A stretch of DNA of 64,000 nucleotides from Sphingomicrobium marinum. GTDB lineage: Bacteria; Pseudomonadota; Alphaproteobacteria; Sphingomonadales; Sphingomonadaceae. Positions 27,936 through 36,991 of this stretch are shown here, one piece after another. Below the pieces are notes generated by a model. That model had not been told where the DNA came from, ran no database searches, and worked only from the letters and a program-made list of their open reading frames with translations. Numbering within the stretch: position 1 is the stretch's first letter; each line of letters begins with the position of its first letter. The position numbers and the translations under genes were made by a program. The stretch lies in the NCBI RefSeq assembly GCF_026157105.1, contig NZ_JANPVQ010000001.1, forward strand, positions 923,501-987,500. Reading direction: 5' to 3'.

Positions 27936-29896
27936 TCAGTCGCCCTTGTACGGTTTGACGGGGAAGACGGGCGGGAAAGGAGCTTTGCCGTTTTGTTCAC
28001 GTTCTTGCTGGATCGCCTTAGCTAGATCGTCGTCGAACATGACATGAAAGCGCGGATCGGCGCGGGCAGCCGCGTTCAAGCCCGAGCGACCGGGTGATTG
28101 CGACAAGAAGGTCGCCCATGCCCCCGCCAAATCGTACCACAGCTGCGCTCTGTCGAGCGCTTCATCGACTTGCCCTCCATAGGCGATCAGATGCACGACT
28201 TGGATTTCATTTTCCCACAGGGAACGAGGGTAAGGCACGACCTTGCCATCGCCAATCGCGCGAAGATATCGCGCCATCTCCGCTATGGTAGATGCGTCGG
28301 TGCCAGCGCCAGCTGCGCGTTCACGGATGACGGGCCAGTCGCGTTCGATATCGGACTTTCCGCCCAGCCTGGCCAATGAGACAAACCACCAGCCAGTCAG
28401 ATAGTCGCAGCCTTCGCACTCACGGACATATTGCGACAGGCTCGAATAATCACCCATCGCCTGGAGGCAAGCGAAATACGCGCGCGAGATGTTTTCATTG
28501 ACGGGTCGCGGTTGAGCGCGGCGTTGAGCACTGTCCGGGCCTCGAGGTGGTTGCCCATCCTTAAGTGAATGAAACCCAGCGAATATAGGGCTGGAGCGTG
28601 ATCGGGGGCCTCATCAAGAATGGATTGTGCGGTTCGGATGGAACCTTCGAGGTCCGCCTCAAACCGGAGCTGGCCGACTGATTTGGCTGCACGTCCAAGA
28701 AGATTGTCGGGATCAAGGCGCTCGACGGCCTCCAGCGCCTCCACATATTGCCCCTTCAATTCTTCCTGGCTCATGAAGAGATCGCCGCTGCCACCAGACA
28801 CCACGAGTATGTATGCAAGGCCTGCATGAGCGTCGGCAAAATCGGGCGCAATGCTGACGGCGCGGCGATATTCGGCATAGGCCTGACGGCGCTTGGTGAT
28901 GTCGTTGCGGCGGGTTTGCGCTTCGCGGCCGCGCAAATAGGCTTCGTAAGCACGGGGATCGACATTGGCAGCGGCGGCGACGCGCCCGGCACCGACACCG
29001 AGGCGCGATTGCAGGGCTGCGGCGAGATCGCTCGCCATGTCGGCCTGCATTGACTGGAGCGCGTTCTTGCTGCGTCGATAGCTTTTGTTCCAGATTTGAG
29101 CGCCGTTCGATGTGTCAATCAGGCTGATATCGGCACGCATTTCATCGCCGACCTGTTGGAGCTGACCTTCGACAAAATGGGAGACACCCAGTTGCTCGCC
29201 GATCTGGGCGGCGGAAAGGCCCTGGCCTGCGACAGCGTTGACCGAGGCGTTGGCGGTGAGTTGCAGGCCTTCAAGACGCGCAAGATCATTGGTGATGGAT
29301 CCTGATATGCCTTCGCCAAGAAAAGCGATGTCATCATTGCCAAGGGTCGAGAGCGGGATGACGGCAAGGCTGGTGCTGGCGGCGACCTCGTCAGCGGTGC
29401 CGTCCAGCCCGCCATCCCATGCCCAATAGCCGAGGCCGCCAATGGCGGCGAGGAGGGGCAAAGCGAGGAGGGCTGCATTGGGAGTGCGTTTTTTCGTGAG
29501 CGCTGGCGTGGCAACTTCATGGGTGCCGCCGATCAGCGCGTCGAAGGCCTGTGTCAGCGAGGCCATGGCATCGGCATCATCCAGATCGATGGCGTGGCGC
29601 TGGCGAAAACCGATGGGGGGTAGGGTGTCATCGATGCGGGCGGCGACGAGCTTGTTGCCGTCGCGGCCGATGGCGGCTTCATCGCGGACCCATTCTGATT
29701 TGACGGCATCGGCGGACCAGATGACCAGCACCGCCTTGGCCTTGGCTAGCGCGGCTTCGATATCGTCGCTGAACTGGTGGCCGCTGCGCAAATGCTTGTC
29801 CCACCACAGCGAATAACCTGCTTCCTCGAGCGCAGCGGCGAGCTTTTCGACGCGCGGCTGGTCGGCGCGGGCGTAGGAGAGGAAGATGTCGGCCAT
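27936..29896 (-). pseudogene. TIR + membrane span + TolB/FlgO-like + TPR protein, copy 1, frameshifted
   Basis: Third gene of a tandem trio. The frame from 29896 reads a TIR domain (1-110; SYARAD, GYSLWWD, catalytic-type Glu73 in SEWVRDEA), a membrane span (141-160), a TolB/FlgO-like domain (SLAVIPL.., IGEQLGVSHFVEG), then TPRs, and goes out of frame near 28498. The true continuation is in another frame from about 28497 to 27936 (ISRAYFACLQAMGDYSSLS). Comparison with copy 3 (RDPFNTV..) suggests one missing A in a short A-run, turning the expected PSNENIS into PSMKTS. Either a real inactivating deletion, programmed slippage, or a sequencing error. Confidence 0.75.
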
Positions 29897-31885
29897 CTAG
29901 TACCCAGGTTCCCTCATACGTGTTTCTTCGGCAGCGACTTCCTCGGGCGAGATTGGAAGGCCTGCGGTGATGCCGCGTTCGCGGCGATATTCGGCGACGG
30001 CCTTGTATTTCGGAATGTCGAAGAGGGCGTGGTAGCGCGGATGAGCGCGGATATGCGGGGGCGGGGTAAAGCGGTCGCCATTGAGGATGCTGTGCAGTGA
30101 TCCCGCGTGCATCCTGCCGAAAAAGCGTTCGAGGGCTGCCAACTTCTCATCATCTTCGCTGACGTTGAGATGGTAGATGGTCTCGTAAAATCGCCCGAAC
30201 AATTCGCCTTCGTCCTTGAATGGACGTCCGGTGACCACGGCGCGAATATAGCGTTCAAAAGATTGAACGACAGTGTCGTCCAACCCGCCTGCCGAGGCAA
30301 AATCCGTCAAGCGAAACAATTCTTCATCCAGTTCTTTTTCTGGAACCAGTGCCGCCATTGCGGTGAGCCAGGACAAGCCCACCGGGCCGCAATTTACCGT
30401 GCAGGCCAACGCTTCATTCCGGATGTTGGTGTAGCGGCCAAGCGCGCGCAGGGCGCCGAAGCGATTGGAGACCAGTTCATCGTCGAAGGGGGCGAGAGCC
30501 TGGGCCCGGGTCGCTGCCTCCAGCGCCGCGCGATGATTGCCGGCCGAAGAATAGACGTCAGAAACGACGGTATGCGCCGGACCAAAATCCGGATCCTTTT
30601 CGAAGACCCTTTCCAACAAATCGAGTGCCTGCGTGATGTCGCCATCTTCCTTGTGCACCGTTTCCGCCTTGGCCGTTAGGCCAAACAGGCTGTCGGGATC
30701 CAGCTCCAGCGCACGATCATGGGCGGCACGGTTCGCCAGTGTGAAGTCGGCATGATCCATCGATAAGGTGAAGGGACCGATCTGGGTGAGGGCATAGGCA
30801 AGGCCGGCATGGGCATCCGCTGAATTGGGCGAAAGTTCAGTGGCGCGCTTGAAGGCATTGTAGGCCTCGACGCTCTCTTTCTGAGTGCTGCGTGTGAGCA
30901 TTAGCGTCATGCCGCGGCGATACTGGTTCAGCGCTTCGCCAGACAGCGCACTATCCTGCGGTAGGTGGCCGAGGCCCAGCCCGAGATAGCCCTGCAGCGC
31001 CGCGGCGATGTAGCGAATCGACTGGCGTTGCAGCTCGGGCAGGGTTTGTGCTTCGGTACTGCGGCTATCCGCCCAGACAGGGCGGCCCGTCTTGCCGTCG
31101 ATGAGGCGGGTGGTGGCGCGCAGGCTGTTGCCGTCCTGCTGCAAGTCGCCTTCAATCAGATAGTCGGCGCCGAGCCGCTCAGCCAGATCTGTGGACGACA
31201 GATTATCGCTGGCCGTGGCAAAGCTGGTGCGCGCGGACAAAATGTCGACATCGGGGATGTGGCTCAGCCCGTCGATGATCGCGGCGGGATAGGATTCGCG
31301 CTGGCTATCATATTGATCGCCGGCTGCATTGGTGAAGGGCAGGACGGCGATGGTAGTAATGCCATCTTTATTGCCGCCGCCTCCGCCCGTGAAGAACCAG
31401 GCACCAATGGACAAGGCGATGACCAGAATGGCGGCGATAACCAAAGCTATGGGCCTGCGTGACGCGGTCGCCGCCGACGGCGGTGCTTCTGATTGTCGTT
31501 CGCGATCCAGACGGCGATCGAGCGCACTAGTCAGCTTGGCCAATCCGGCACGATCGCGCGGCCATTTGGCAAAGTCGAGGGCTTGGACCTGGCGAAAGCC
31601 CAAGGGCGGGAGCGTATTATCGAGCGCGATTGGAAGGAGCTTGCCTTCATCACGGGCATATCCGGCTTCATCGAGCACCCAATGGCTTTCGACCGAAATC
31701 TTGGACCATGCGACGATGATAATTTTTGCAAGTTCCAGCTCGCGCTGGATATCCTTGGCGAAATGGTGGCCGCCTTCGATATCGCGGTCCCACCACAGCG
31801 AATAACCTGCTTCCTCCAGCGCGACGGCGAGCTTTTCGACGCGCGCCTGGTCGGCTCGCGCATAGGAGAGGAAGATGTCGGCCAT
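29897..31885 (-). CDS. TIR + membrane span + TolB/FlgO-like + TPR protein, copy 2
   Basis: 662 residues, intact. TIR domain at 1-110 with SYARAD, GYSLWWD and Glu73 in SHWVLDEA; a single membrane span at about 145-166 followed by a Gly run; a TolB/FlgO-like (COG5616-type) domain (TIAVLPFTNAAG.., AERLGADYLIEGDLQQ); then TPR-like repeats to the end. With the N-terminus inside, the TPR part would be periplasmic. Its stop directly abuts the start of copy 1 and its ATG directly abuts the stop of copy 3. The first 100 bases are nearly identical to those of copy 1. Function unknown; TIR domains in bacteria often hydrolyse NAD or make cyclic ADP-ribose signals. Confidence 0.8.
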   Translation of the reverse strand: MADIFLSYARADQARVEKLAVALEEAGYSLWWDRDIEGGHHFAKDIQRELELAKIIIVAWSKISVESHWVLDEAGYARDEGKLLPIALDNTLPPLGFRQVQALDFAKWPRDRAGLAKLTSALDRRLDRERQSEAPPSAATASRRPIALVIAAILVIALSIGAWFFTGGGGGNKDGITTIAVLPFTNAAGDQYDSQRESYPAAIIDGLSHIPDVDILSARTSFATASDNLSSTDLAERLGADYLIEGDLQQDGNSLRATTRLIDGKTGRPVWADSRSTEAQTLPELQRQSIRYIAAALQGYLGLGLGHLPQDSALSGEALNQYRRGMTLMLTRSTQKESVEAYNAFKRATELSPNSADAHAGLAYALTQIGPFTLSMDHADFTLANRAAHDRALELDPDSLFGLTAKAETVHKEDGDITQALDLLERVFEKDPDFGPAHTVVSDVYSSAGNHRAALEAATRAQALAPFDDELVSNRFGALRALGRYTNIRNEALACTVNCGPVGLSWLTAMAALVPEKELDEELFRLTDFASAGGLDDTVVQSFERYIRAVVTGRPFKDEGELFGRFYETIYHLNVSEDDEKLAALERFFGRMHAGSLHSILNGDRFTPPPHIRAHPRYHALFDIPKYKAVAEYRRERGITAGLPISPEEVAAEETRMREPGY

Positions 31886-33868
31886 CTAGCGGCGCAACTC
31901 GGCGAGGCGGCGCCTCTCGGTCGCAACCTCATCAGGGGCGAGGGGGAGGCCGGCCATGATGCCTTTCTTGCGGCGATATTCGACGATGCGCTGGGCAACC
32001 GCGTTGTCGAAAAGGGCGTGGTATCGAGGGTCGGCGCGCAATTCCGGCGAGAAGGCCGTGCGACCGTCGTGCAGCAGATTGATGACTTGCGCATTCTTCG
32101 TGTTGCGACGGGCCTGCTCGGCAATTGCAAAGGCTTCGTCGACATAGCCGAGATAGGCGTGAAGTCCCGCGCCCGCGAAACCCAGAAATGCCTCGGGCCG
32201 TGGGCCGCCGTAGGGCTCACCCTTCACGACATGCCGGCCCAGTGCCTCGGATATGGCGATGAGGGGTTCCGGGATCTTATCGCGACGCGCCCGTTCGCGC
32301 AGCGCCTCGATATCCTGGTCGAGCTCGTATGGCCGGGCGAGATCGAGCATGGCGTAAAACCAGAGCTGCACTTGCCCCGTGCAATCGGCACAGGTTTCTA
32401 TGGCCTCCGCCACGCTGTTGTAATTTCCTGCTGTATGAGCGATTGCCAGCCGCGCGTTGACGAGAACCGTGTTGAACGGGTCGCGTGCGATTGCCTGCTC
32501 GATATGGCGCGATGCCTGATCATAATTGCCCGCCGCCACCTCGACAAATCCAAGAACATAGTGCGCCGGACCAAAGCGCGGCGCTTCTTCGACGAGGGCT
32601 CTTCCAAGTGACGTCGCGCGCTCGATGTCGCCCTCATATTCCAGGATATTGCGTACCTGCGCGGCGCGCGCGAGAAGATTGTCCTTGTCGAGGTCGAGCG
32701 CGCGGCGGGTCGCTCCCCGGGCTTCGGCAATGAAGCTCTCATGGCTGAGGCCAAACTGGAACGGCGTGCTGTGAGCGAGCAAATAGGCTTTTCCGGCATG
32801 GGCATCGGCATAGTCGCGATCGATCGCGATGGCGGAATTGAAGCGACGCAAGGCTTCACGGCGGTTGTTGGCATCGATGCGATTGAACAATTTCTCGACG
32901 CCGTCGAGATAGGCTTCGTAGGCGCGCGGATCCGCTGGCGCGGCCTGGGCCAGCGTGCCGCGACCGACCCCCAGACGGCTCTGTAATACCGATGCTATAT
33001 CGCGGACGAGGCGCTGCTGCTGCTGTTCGACGCCGTCGGCATCGCTTTGATACTGGTTCGACCAGATCTGACGACCGCCTTCGGTTTCCACCAATCGTGC
33101 ATCGATGCGGACGCCATCCGCGCTCGCAACAACCTCTCCCTCGACGATATGCGACACGCCCAGTTGCTCGCCGAGCTGGGCCGCGGTCAGCCCGCCAGCG
33201 GCAAGCGCGTTGGTCGACATGCCCGAGGTAAGGCTGATCCCGTCGAGCGGGGCAAGGCCATTGCTCGTGGACGAGGCAATCCCGGGTCCGAGATAGGCGC
33301 GCTCTTCATCGCCGCTATAGGCAAACGGCATTACCGCAAGGCTGACGTTCTGAGCCTGCTCCGCCTCCGCGCCGGGCAGTCCCTGCGTTGCGACATAGGT
33401 CCCCCCGGCCAGCACCACGGCGATCGCGGCCGCCGCCGCGATCCACGGTTTCTTCGAACGTGCCGTCGCTGCCGTCGGTGCGGCGGCTGCGGGCGCATCC
33501 TTGCCCAAGGCTTCCATCAGCGCTGGCGGCAGGTCGCCGCCGTTCCAGCCGCTCATGTCGGTGGCATGATATTGGCGAAACCCCATCGGCGGGGCGGTGC
33601 CATCGAGGCTCAACGCGATCAGTTTGCCCTGTTCGGCTGCCTCGCTTGCCTCGTCGCGTACCCAGCGCGATTTGGCGGCGTCGGCGGACCAGGCGACGAT
33701 GACATGCTGCGCATCGCTGAGCGCTGCTTCGATATCGTCGGCAAATTCGGCGCCCGAGCGCAAATGATTGTCCCACCAGACCGCGAAGCCTTGCTGCTCC
33801 AGCGCGGCGACCAGCTGCTCGATGCACGGCTGATCGGAGCGGGCGTAAGAGATGAAGATATCGGCCAA
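31886..33868 (-). CDS. TIR + membrane span + TolB/FlgO-like + TPR protein, copy 3 (first in operon)
   Basis: 660 residues from a TTG at 33868, with GGGGGAA just upstream. TIR domain with FISYARSD, GFAVWWD and Glu73 in SRWVRDEA; membrane span at 141-160; TolB/FlgO-like domain (SLAVMPFAYSG.., GEQLGVSHIVEGEV); TPR-like C-terminus with a cysteine pair CADC. It is the most diverged of the three at the 5' end and is promoter-proximal. The intergenic region 33869-34009 separates it from divergent pilZ genes and contains CTGTTA/TAACAG inverted repeats. Confidence 0.78.
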   Translation of the reverse strand: MADIFISYARSDQPCIEQLVAALEQQGFAVWWDNHLRSGAEFADDIEAALSDAQHVIVAWSADAAKSRWVRDEASEAAEQGKLIALSLDGTAPPMGFRQYHATDMSGWNGGDLPPALMEALGKDAPAAAAPTAATARSKKPWIAAAAAIAVVLAGGTYVATQGLPGAEAEQAQNVSLAVMPFAYSGDEERAYLGPGIASSTSNGLAPLDGISLTSGMSTNALAAGGLTAAQLGEQLGVSHIVEGEVVASADGVRIDARLVETEGGRQIWSNQYQSDADGVEQQQQRLVRDIASVLQSRLGVGRGTLAQAAPADPRAYEAYLDGVEKLFNRIDANNRREALRRFNSAIAIDRDYADAHAGKAYLLAHSTPFQFGLSHESFIAEARGATRRALDLDKDNLLARAAQVRNILEYEGDIERATSLGRALVEEAPRFGPAHYVLGFVEVAAGNYDQASRHIEQAIARDPFNTVLVNARLAIAHTAGNYNSVAEAIETCADCTGQVQLWFYAMLDLARPYELDQDIEALRERARRDKIPEPLIAISEALGRHVVKGEPYGGPRPEAFLGFAGAGLHAYLGYVDEAFAIAEQARRNTKNAQVINLLHDGRTAFSPELRADPRYHALFDNAVAQRIVEYRRKKGIMAGLPLAPDEVATERRRLAELRR

Positions 33869-33883
33869 ACGTTCCCCCGAGCG

Positions 33884-33906
33884 CTGTTATTAACCTACGC
33901 TAACAG
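33884..33906. promoter_or_regulatory. Small inverted repeat in the TIR/PilZ divergent region
   Basis: CTGTTA (33884-33889) and TAACAG (33901-33906) are separated by 11 bases, extended imperfectly by GCG on the outside. It is in the only non-coding gap between the TIR operon and the first PilZ gene, so it may be an operator. Short, so weak. Confidence 0.3.
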
Positions 33907-34009
33907 AGCGCGCTCACAGCGCAAAGCCTTGTCCGGGGAGGGTTCACACTTTGTTTAGCATTTTTCCGTAGTAGTTCAGGCTCAATCAATTGTTTCGAGC
34001 CGAGGAAAT

Positions 34010-34285
34010 ATGCGGAGGGAACCGGGTCAGATCAAACGCAGTCCGCGCGTCGATGTGCGCCATGAAGGCGTGCTGATCGACAGCGACGGCGTCGAAAGCG
34101 ATGTGATCGTTACCGATATTTCCGCCGAGGGCTGTCGTCTTCGCACCGACGGGACGCCGATTATCGGTGAGCGGGTGCGACTGCGCGTGGGACGCATGGG
34201 CGATTATCCGGGGCAGATTCGCTGGGCGCTCGGTGAAGAGGCGGGCATGATTTTTACGGGGCCGGTGCAACAGCTCGGCGATTGA
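34010..34285 (+). CDS. PilZ-domain protein, tandem copy A
   Basis: 91 residues, one PilZ domain. An N-terminal basic loop IKRSPRVDV and the DISAEGC motif (DxSxxG type) are the two c-di-GMP contact regions. A ribosome-binding site GAGGAA lies just before the ATG. Small stand-alone PilZ proteins relay c-di-GMP levels to motility or envelope processes. It has a tandem paralog 52 bases downstream, and both are divergent from the TIR operon. Confidence 0.85.
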   Translation: MRREPGQIKRSPRVDVRHEGVLIDSDGVESDVIVTDISAEGCRLRTDGTPIIGERVRLRVGRMGDYPGQIRWALGEEAGMIFTGPVQQLGD

Positions 34286-34337
34286 CACAGGTGGCGTCCT
34301 GCCACCCGTACTAGGTTTCAACACGGGGATGTAAGCG

Positions 34338-34607
34338 TTGAGAGATGTGGGGATGATAAAGCGTGGGCCGCGCTTCGACGTGGCCTATGACTGTTCGATA
34401 ATCGATGGTCATGGCCGTGAGAGCGCGGTGCGCGTCACCGATATCTCGCGCTATGGCTGCAAGATCGTGAGCGAAACGCCGCTAAAAATCGGCGAACAGG
34501 TGGTGATACGCATTGCCTCGCAGGGCGAACGGGTGGCCAAGATCCGCTGGTCCCTGGGCAACGATGCAGGCGCCGCTTTCGCCGAGCCGCTCGATCTTAC
34601 TGCCTAG
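34338..34607 (+). CDS. PilZ-domain protein, tandem copy B
   Basis: 89 residues from a TTG at 34338. IKRGPRFDV and TDISRYGCKI are the expected c-di-GMP-binding segments. The TTG gives an N-terminus that aligns with copy A (MRDVGMIKRGPR versus MRREPGQIKRSPR) and has GGGGAT eight bases upstream; an ATG at 34353 is the alternative. Likely cotranscribed with copy A. Its last four bases overlap the convergent cca stop. Confidence 0.82.
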   Translation: MRDVGMIKRGPRFDVAYDCSIIDGHGRESAVRVTDISRYGCKIVSETPLKIGEQVVIRIASQGERVAKIRWSLGNDAGAAFAEPLDLTA

Positions 34608-35776
34608 GCCAGCTTTTCCGCCACAATCTCTTCGAATGTCTTGCCGGTGGGGAAGCCCGCGTCGATCCAGGCGTCCTCGATAGCGCGCAGGGTTCGGGCG
34701 ACGTCGGGGCCTTTTTCGACGCCGCGTTCGATGAGTTCACCGCCCTTGATGGGCAGTGTGGGGATGGTGAAGTCGCGCAGGGCCGCAATGCCCGATGCAT
34801 CTTGCATCAGCGCCAAGCGGTCTTCGGCTTTCGTCCGGCCTAGCCGGTAGGCGAGCTCGCGTGGCGGCATGTCGCCGCACGTGAGCGCCGCGACCAGCCG
34901 GCTCTTGTCATCATTGGATAATTTGAGGCGCGAGGCGACGTCGCGCCCGGCGTCCGGCTCGGATGGCAGCAAGGCGGCGAGGCGGCGGATGGGCGAGGTG
35001 TCCAGATTATGCTCTCGCTCGAAGCTGGTGAGGGCTGCCAGCCCCTCTACGCCTTGCGCCGATATCTCGGGCAGCACGGGGGCGAAGATGCCCGCCTCGT
35101 TCATCGTCCGCACGGTCGGCGTTGGGTCCGCTAGGCCGAGCAGTTTCAGGATCTCGTCAGCGATCCGCTCGCGCGACAGGGCCATGAGGTCGTTGGCGCG
35201 CTGCGCGCAAGCGGCGAGACCTGCGGCATCGGGCGCACCTTCGCCAAAGCGGGCGTGGAAACGAAAGAAGCGCAGGATCCGCAGGTGGTCCTCGGCAATC
35301 CGTTCGAGCGGGTCGCCGATGAAGCGGACGATGCCACCATCGAGATCGCCAAGTCCGCCGAAATAGTCGGAAACCGCGCCTGTCAGCGGATCGGCGTAAA
35401 GCGCGTTGATCGTGAAATCGCGGCGGGCGGCATCTTCCTTCCAGTCGTCGGTATAGGCGACGGTGGCGCGGCGGCCATCCGTCTCGACATCGGCGCGCAA
35501 GGTCGTGACTTCGACGACAGTATGGTCGGAAACCGCAGTGACCGTGCCGTGATCGATACCGGTCGGCACGGCCTTGATCCCGGCAGCCTCGAGACGGCGA
35601 ACCACTTCCTGCGGGTCGTGGACCGTCGCCATGTCGATATCGCTGGCGGTCTCGCCAAGCAGCGTATCCCGCACGATGCCGCCGACATAGCGCACCTGGC
35701 CATCACCCGCGCCGAGGGCGTCGAGGAGGGCGGGGATGCCGGGAAGGGCGGCGTAGCGGGTAAAGTCGAACTTCAT
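34604..35776 (-). CDS. cca: CCA tRNA nucleotidyltransferase
   Basis: 390 residues from the ATG at 35776, which overlaps the nudix stop (ATGA). Class II nucleotidyltransferase head: VRYVGGIVRDTLLG and the metal-binding SDIDMA (Asp46, Asp48), then RRDFTINALYADPLTG and RILRFFRFHARFG. It adds or repairs the 3' CCA of tRNAs. Last gene of the DUF1285-nudix-cca unit, an arrangement common in alphaproteobacteria. Confidence 0.94.
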   Translation of the reverse strand: MKFDFTRYAALPGIPALLDALGAGDGQVRYVGGIVRDTLLGETASDIDMATVHDPQEVVRRLEAAGIKAVPTGIDHGTVTAVSDHTVVEVTTLRADVETDGRRATVAYTDDWKEDAARRDFTINALYADPLTGAVSDYFGGLGDLDGGIVRFIGDPLERIAEDHLRILRFFRFHARFGEGAPDAAGLAACAQRANDLMALSRERIADEILKLLGLADPTPTVRTMNEAGIFAPVLPEISAQGVEGLAALTSFEREHNLDTSPIRRLAALLPSEPDAGRDVASRLKLSNDDKSRLVAALTCGDMPPRELAYRLGRTKAEDRLALMQDASGIAALRDFTIPTLPIKGGELIERGVEKGPDVARTLRAIEDAWIDAGFPTGKTFEEIVAEKLA

Positions 35777-36354
35777 GCCATCAGCCTTCGCGTCAGATTG
35801 ACGATCATGCCCGCAGTCGCGCCCCAAATCTTGTAGCCTTCATATTCGATCCGCCAATAGCGGCGCCGCCGCCCCTTCCAGTCGACCTCTTCCTCGATCT
35901 GGCGAGCAGGATCGGTGAGTACCTCGAGCGGGGCCTCGAACACGGCCGCAACTTCCGAGGGTTGGGGGATGAGCGGCAGGTCGGGCGGCAGCAGCCCGAC
36001 GACCGGCGTGACGCAGAAATCGGTGCCCGTTCGATACCGATCGAGGCGGCCGATCAGCTGGACATTGCTCGCGCGGATGCCGAGTTCTTCTTTAGCTTCG
36101 CGCAGGGCCGCCGCATCTTCGTCGGCGTCGGTCGCGTCGATGCGTCCTCCGGGAAACGCGACCTGCCCTGCGTGGTTGCGCATGTCGCCGCTGCGTACCG
36201 TCAGCAGCAACGTGGGCTCTGGGCGGTCGATGACGGGGACCAGGACTGCGGCTGGAATGGTCTCGCCCATTTCGTGCGCATCCATGTCGTCGCCGCCAAG
36301 GCGATCGGGCAGATCGCGGCGCAGCGCCGCGTCGAGACGATCAGCCAGGCTCAT
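35773..36354 (-). CDS. NUDIX hydrolase, CoA pyrophosphatase (NudL) type
   Basis: 193 residues from the ATG at 36354. The CoA-pyrophosphatase signature is present: LLTVRSGDMRNHAGQVAFPG followed by GRID and the nudix helix REAKEELGI. Enzymes of this type split coenzyme A or acyl-CoA into 3',5'-ADP and phosphopantetheine. Translationally coupled to DUF1285 upstream and cca downstream by ATGA overlaps. Confidence 0.9.
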   Translation of the reverse strand: MSLADRLDAALRRDLPDRLGGDDMDAHEMGETIPAAVLVPVIDRPEPTLLLTVRSGDMRNHAGQVAFPGGRIDATDADEDAAALREAKEELGIRASNVQLIGRLDRYRTGTDFCVTPVVGLLPPDLPLIPQPSEVAAVFEAPLEVLTDPARQIEEEVDWKGRRRRYWRIEYEGYKIWGATAGMIVNLTRRLMA

Positions 36355-36917
36355 TCGGTGGGGAAGGCGAAGAAGGCGCCGTTCGACCACAGTCCGGGCG
36401 GGTCGCCGCCTTCCTGCAAGGCAAGCTCGGCCAATTCGTAATAGACCGGCCGTTCCAACGCCGCTTCCAAGCCGCCGCGCACGCGCAGGCGCGGCACCGT
36501 ACCATCGAGATCGGCGGCAAAGGTGAGGGGATGGTCGGGGCCTGCGATCACCGGATCGGCATGGTCGATCTGGAAGGCGAGGCTGCGATCCTTGCCGCTG
36601 CCTTCGCTTTTGACCGCAAGCGCGCGAAACGGCGTCCGCTCGACCTCGATCGAGAGTTTCTCGACCGGGGTAACGAGGACGTAGCTGCCATCCTTTTCCC
36701 GGCGGAGCACGCTCGCGAACAGGCGGACCATCGCCGGGCGGCCAATCGGGCTACCCTGGTGGAACCATGTGCCATCGGCCGCGATGCGCATTTCGCTGTC
36801 GCCGCAATGCTCGGGATCCCATTGGTCGACCGGCGCAGCGCCGCGATCACCGATCGCCTCCGCCAGGTCGGCCAGCGTGAAATTGTCGAGATCGAGTGGT
36901 TTGTGCGTCTCAGGCAT
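36351..36917 (-). CDS. DUF1285-domain protein
   Basis: 188 residues. CGDSEMRIAADGTWFHQGSPI and the central VLVTPVEKLSIEVE are typical of DUF1285, a small cytoplasmic beta-rich family of unknown function. It is first in the DUF1285-nudix-cca operon and divergent from the SDR-folB pair. Confidence 0.85.
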   Translation of the reverse strand: MPETHKPLDLDNFTLADLAEAIGDRGAAPVDQWDPEHCGDSEMRIAADGTWFHQGSPIGRPAMVRLFASVLRREKDGSYVLVTPVEKLSIEVERTPFRALAVKSEGSGKDRSLAFQIDHADPVIAGPDHPLTFAADLDGTVPRLRVRGGLEAALERPVYYELAELALQEGGDPPGLWSNGAFFAFPTE

Positions 36918-36991
36918 GGCGCTTCTCTAGAACAGCGCGGTGGCCAGATAAAGCTGGCGCTTTTTCCGTTCGCTTGGCAGGAGCCGTGGCG

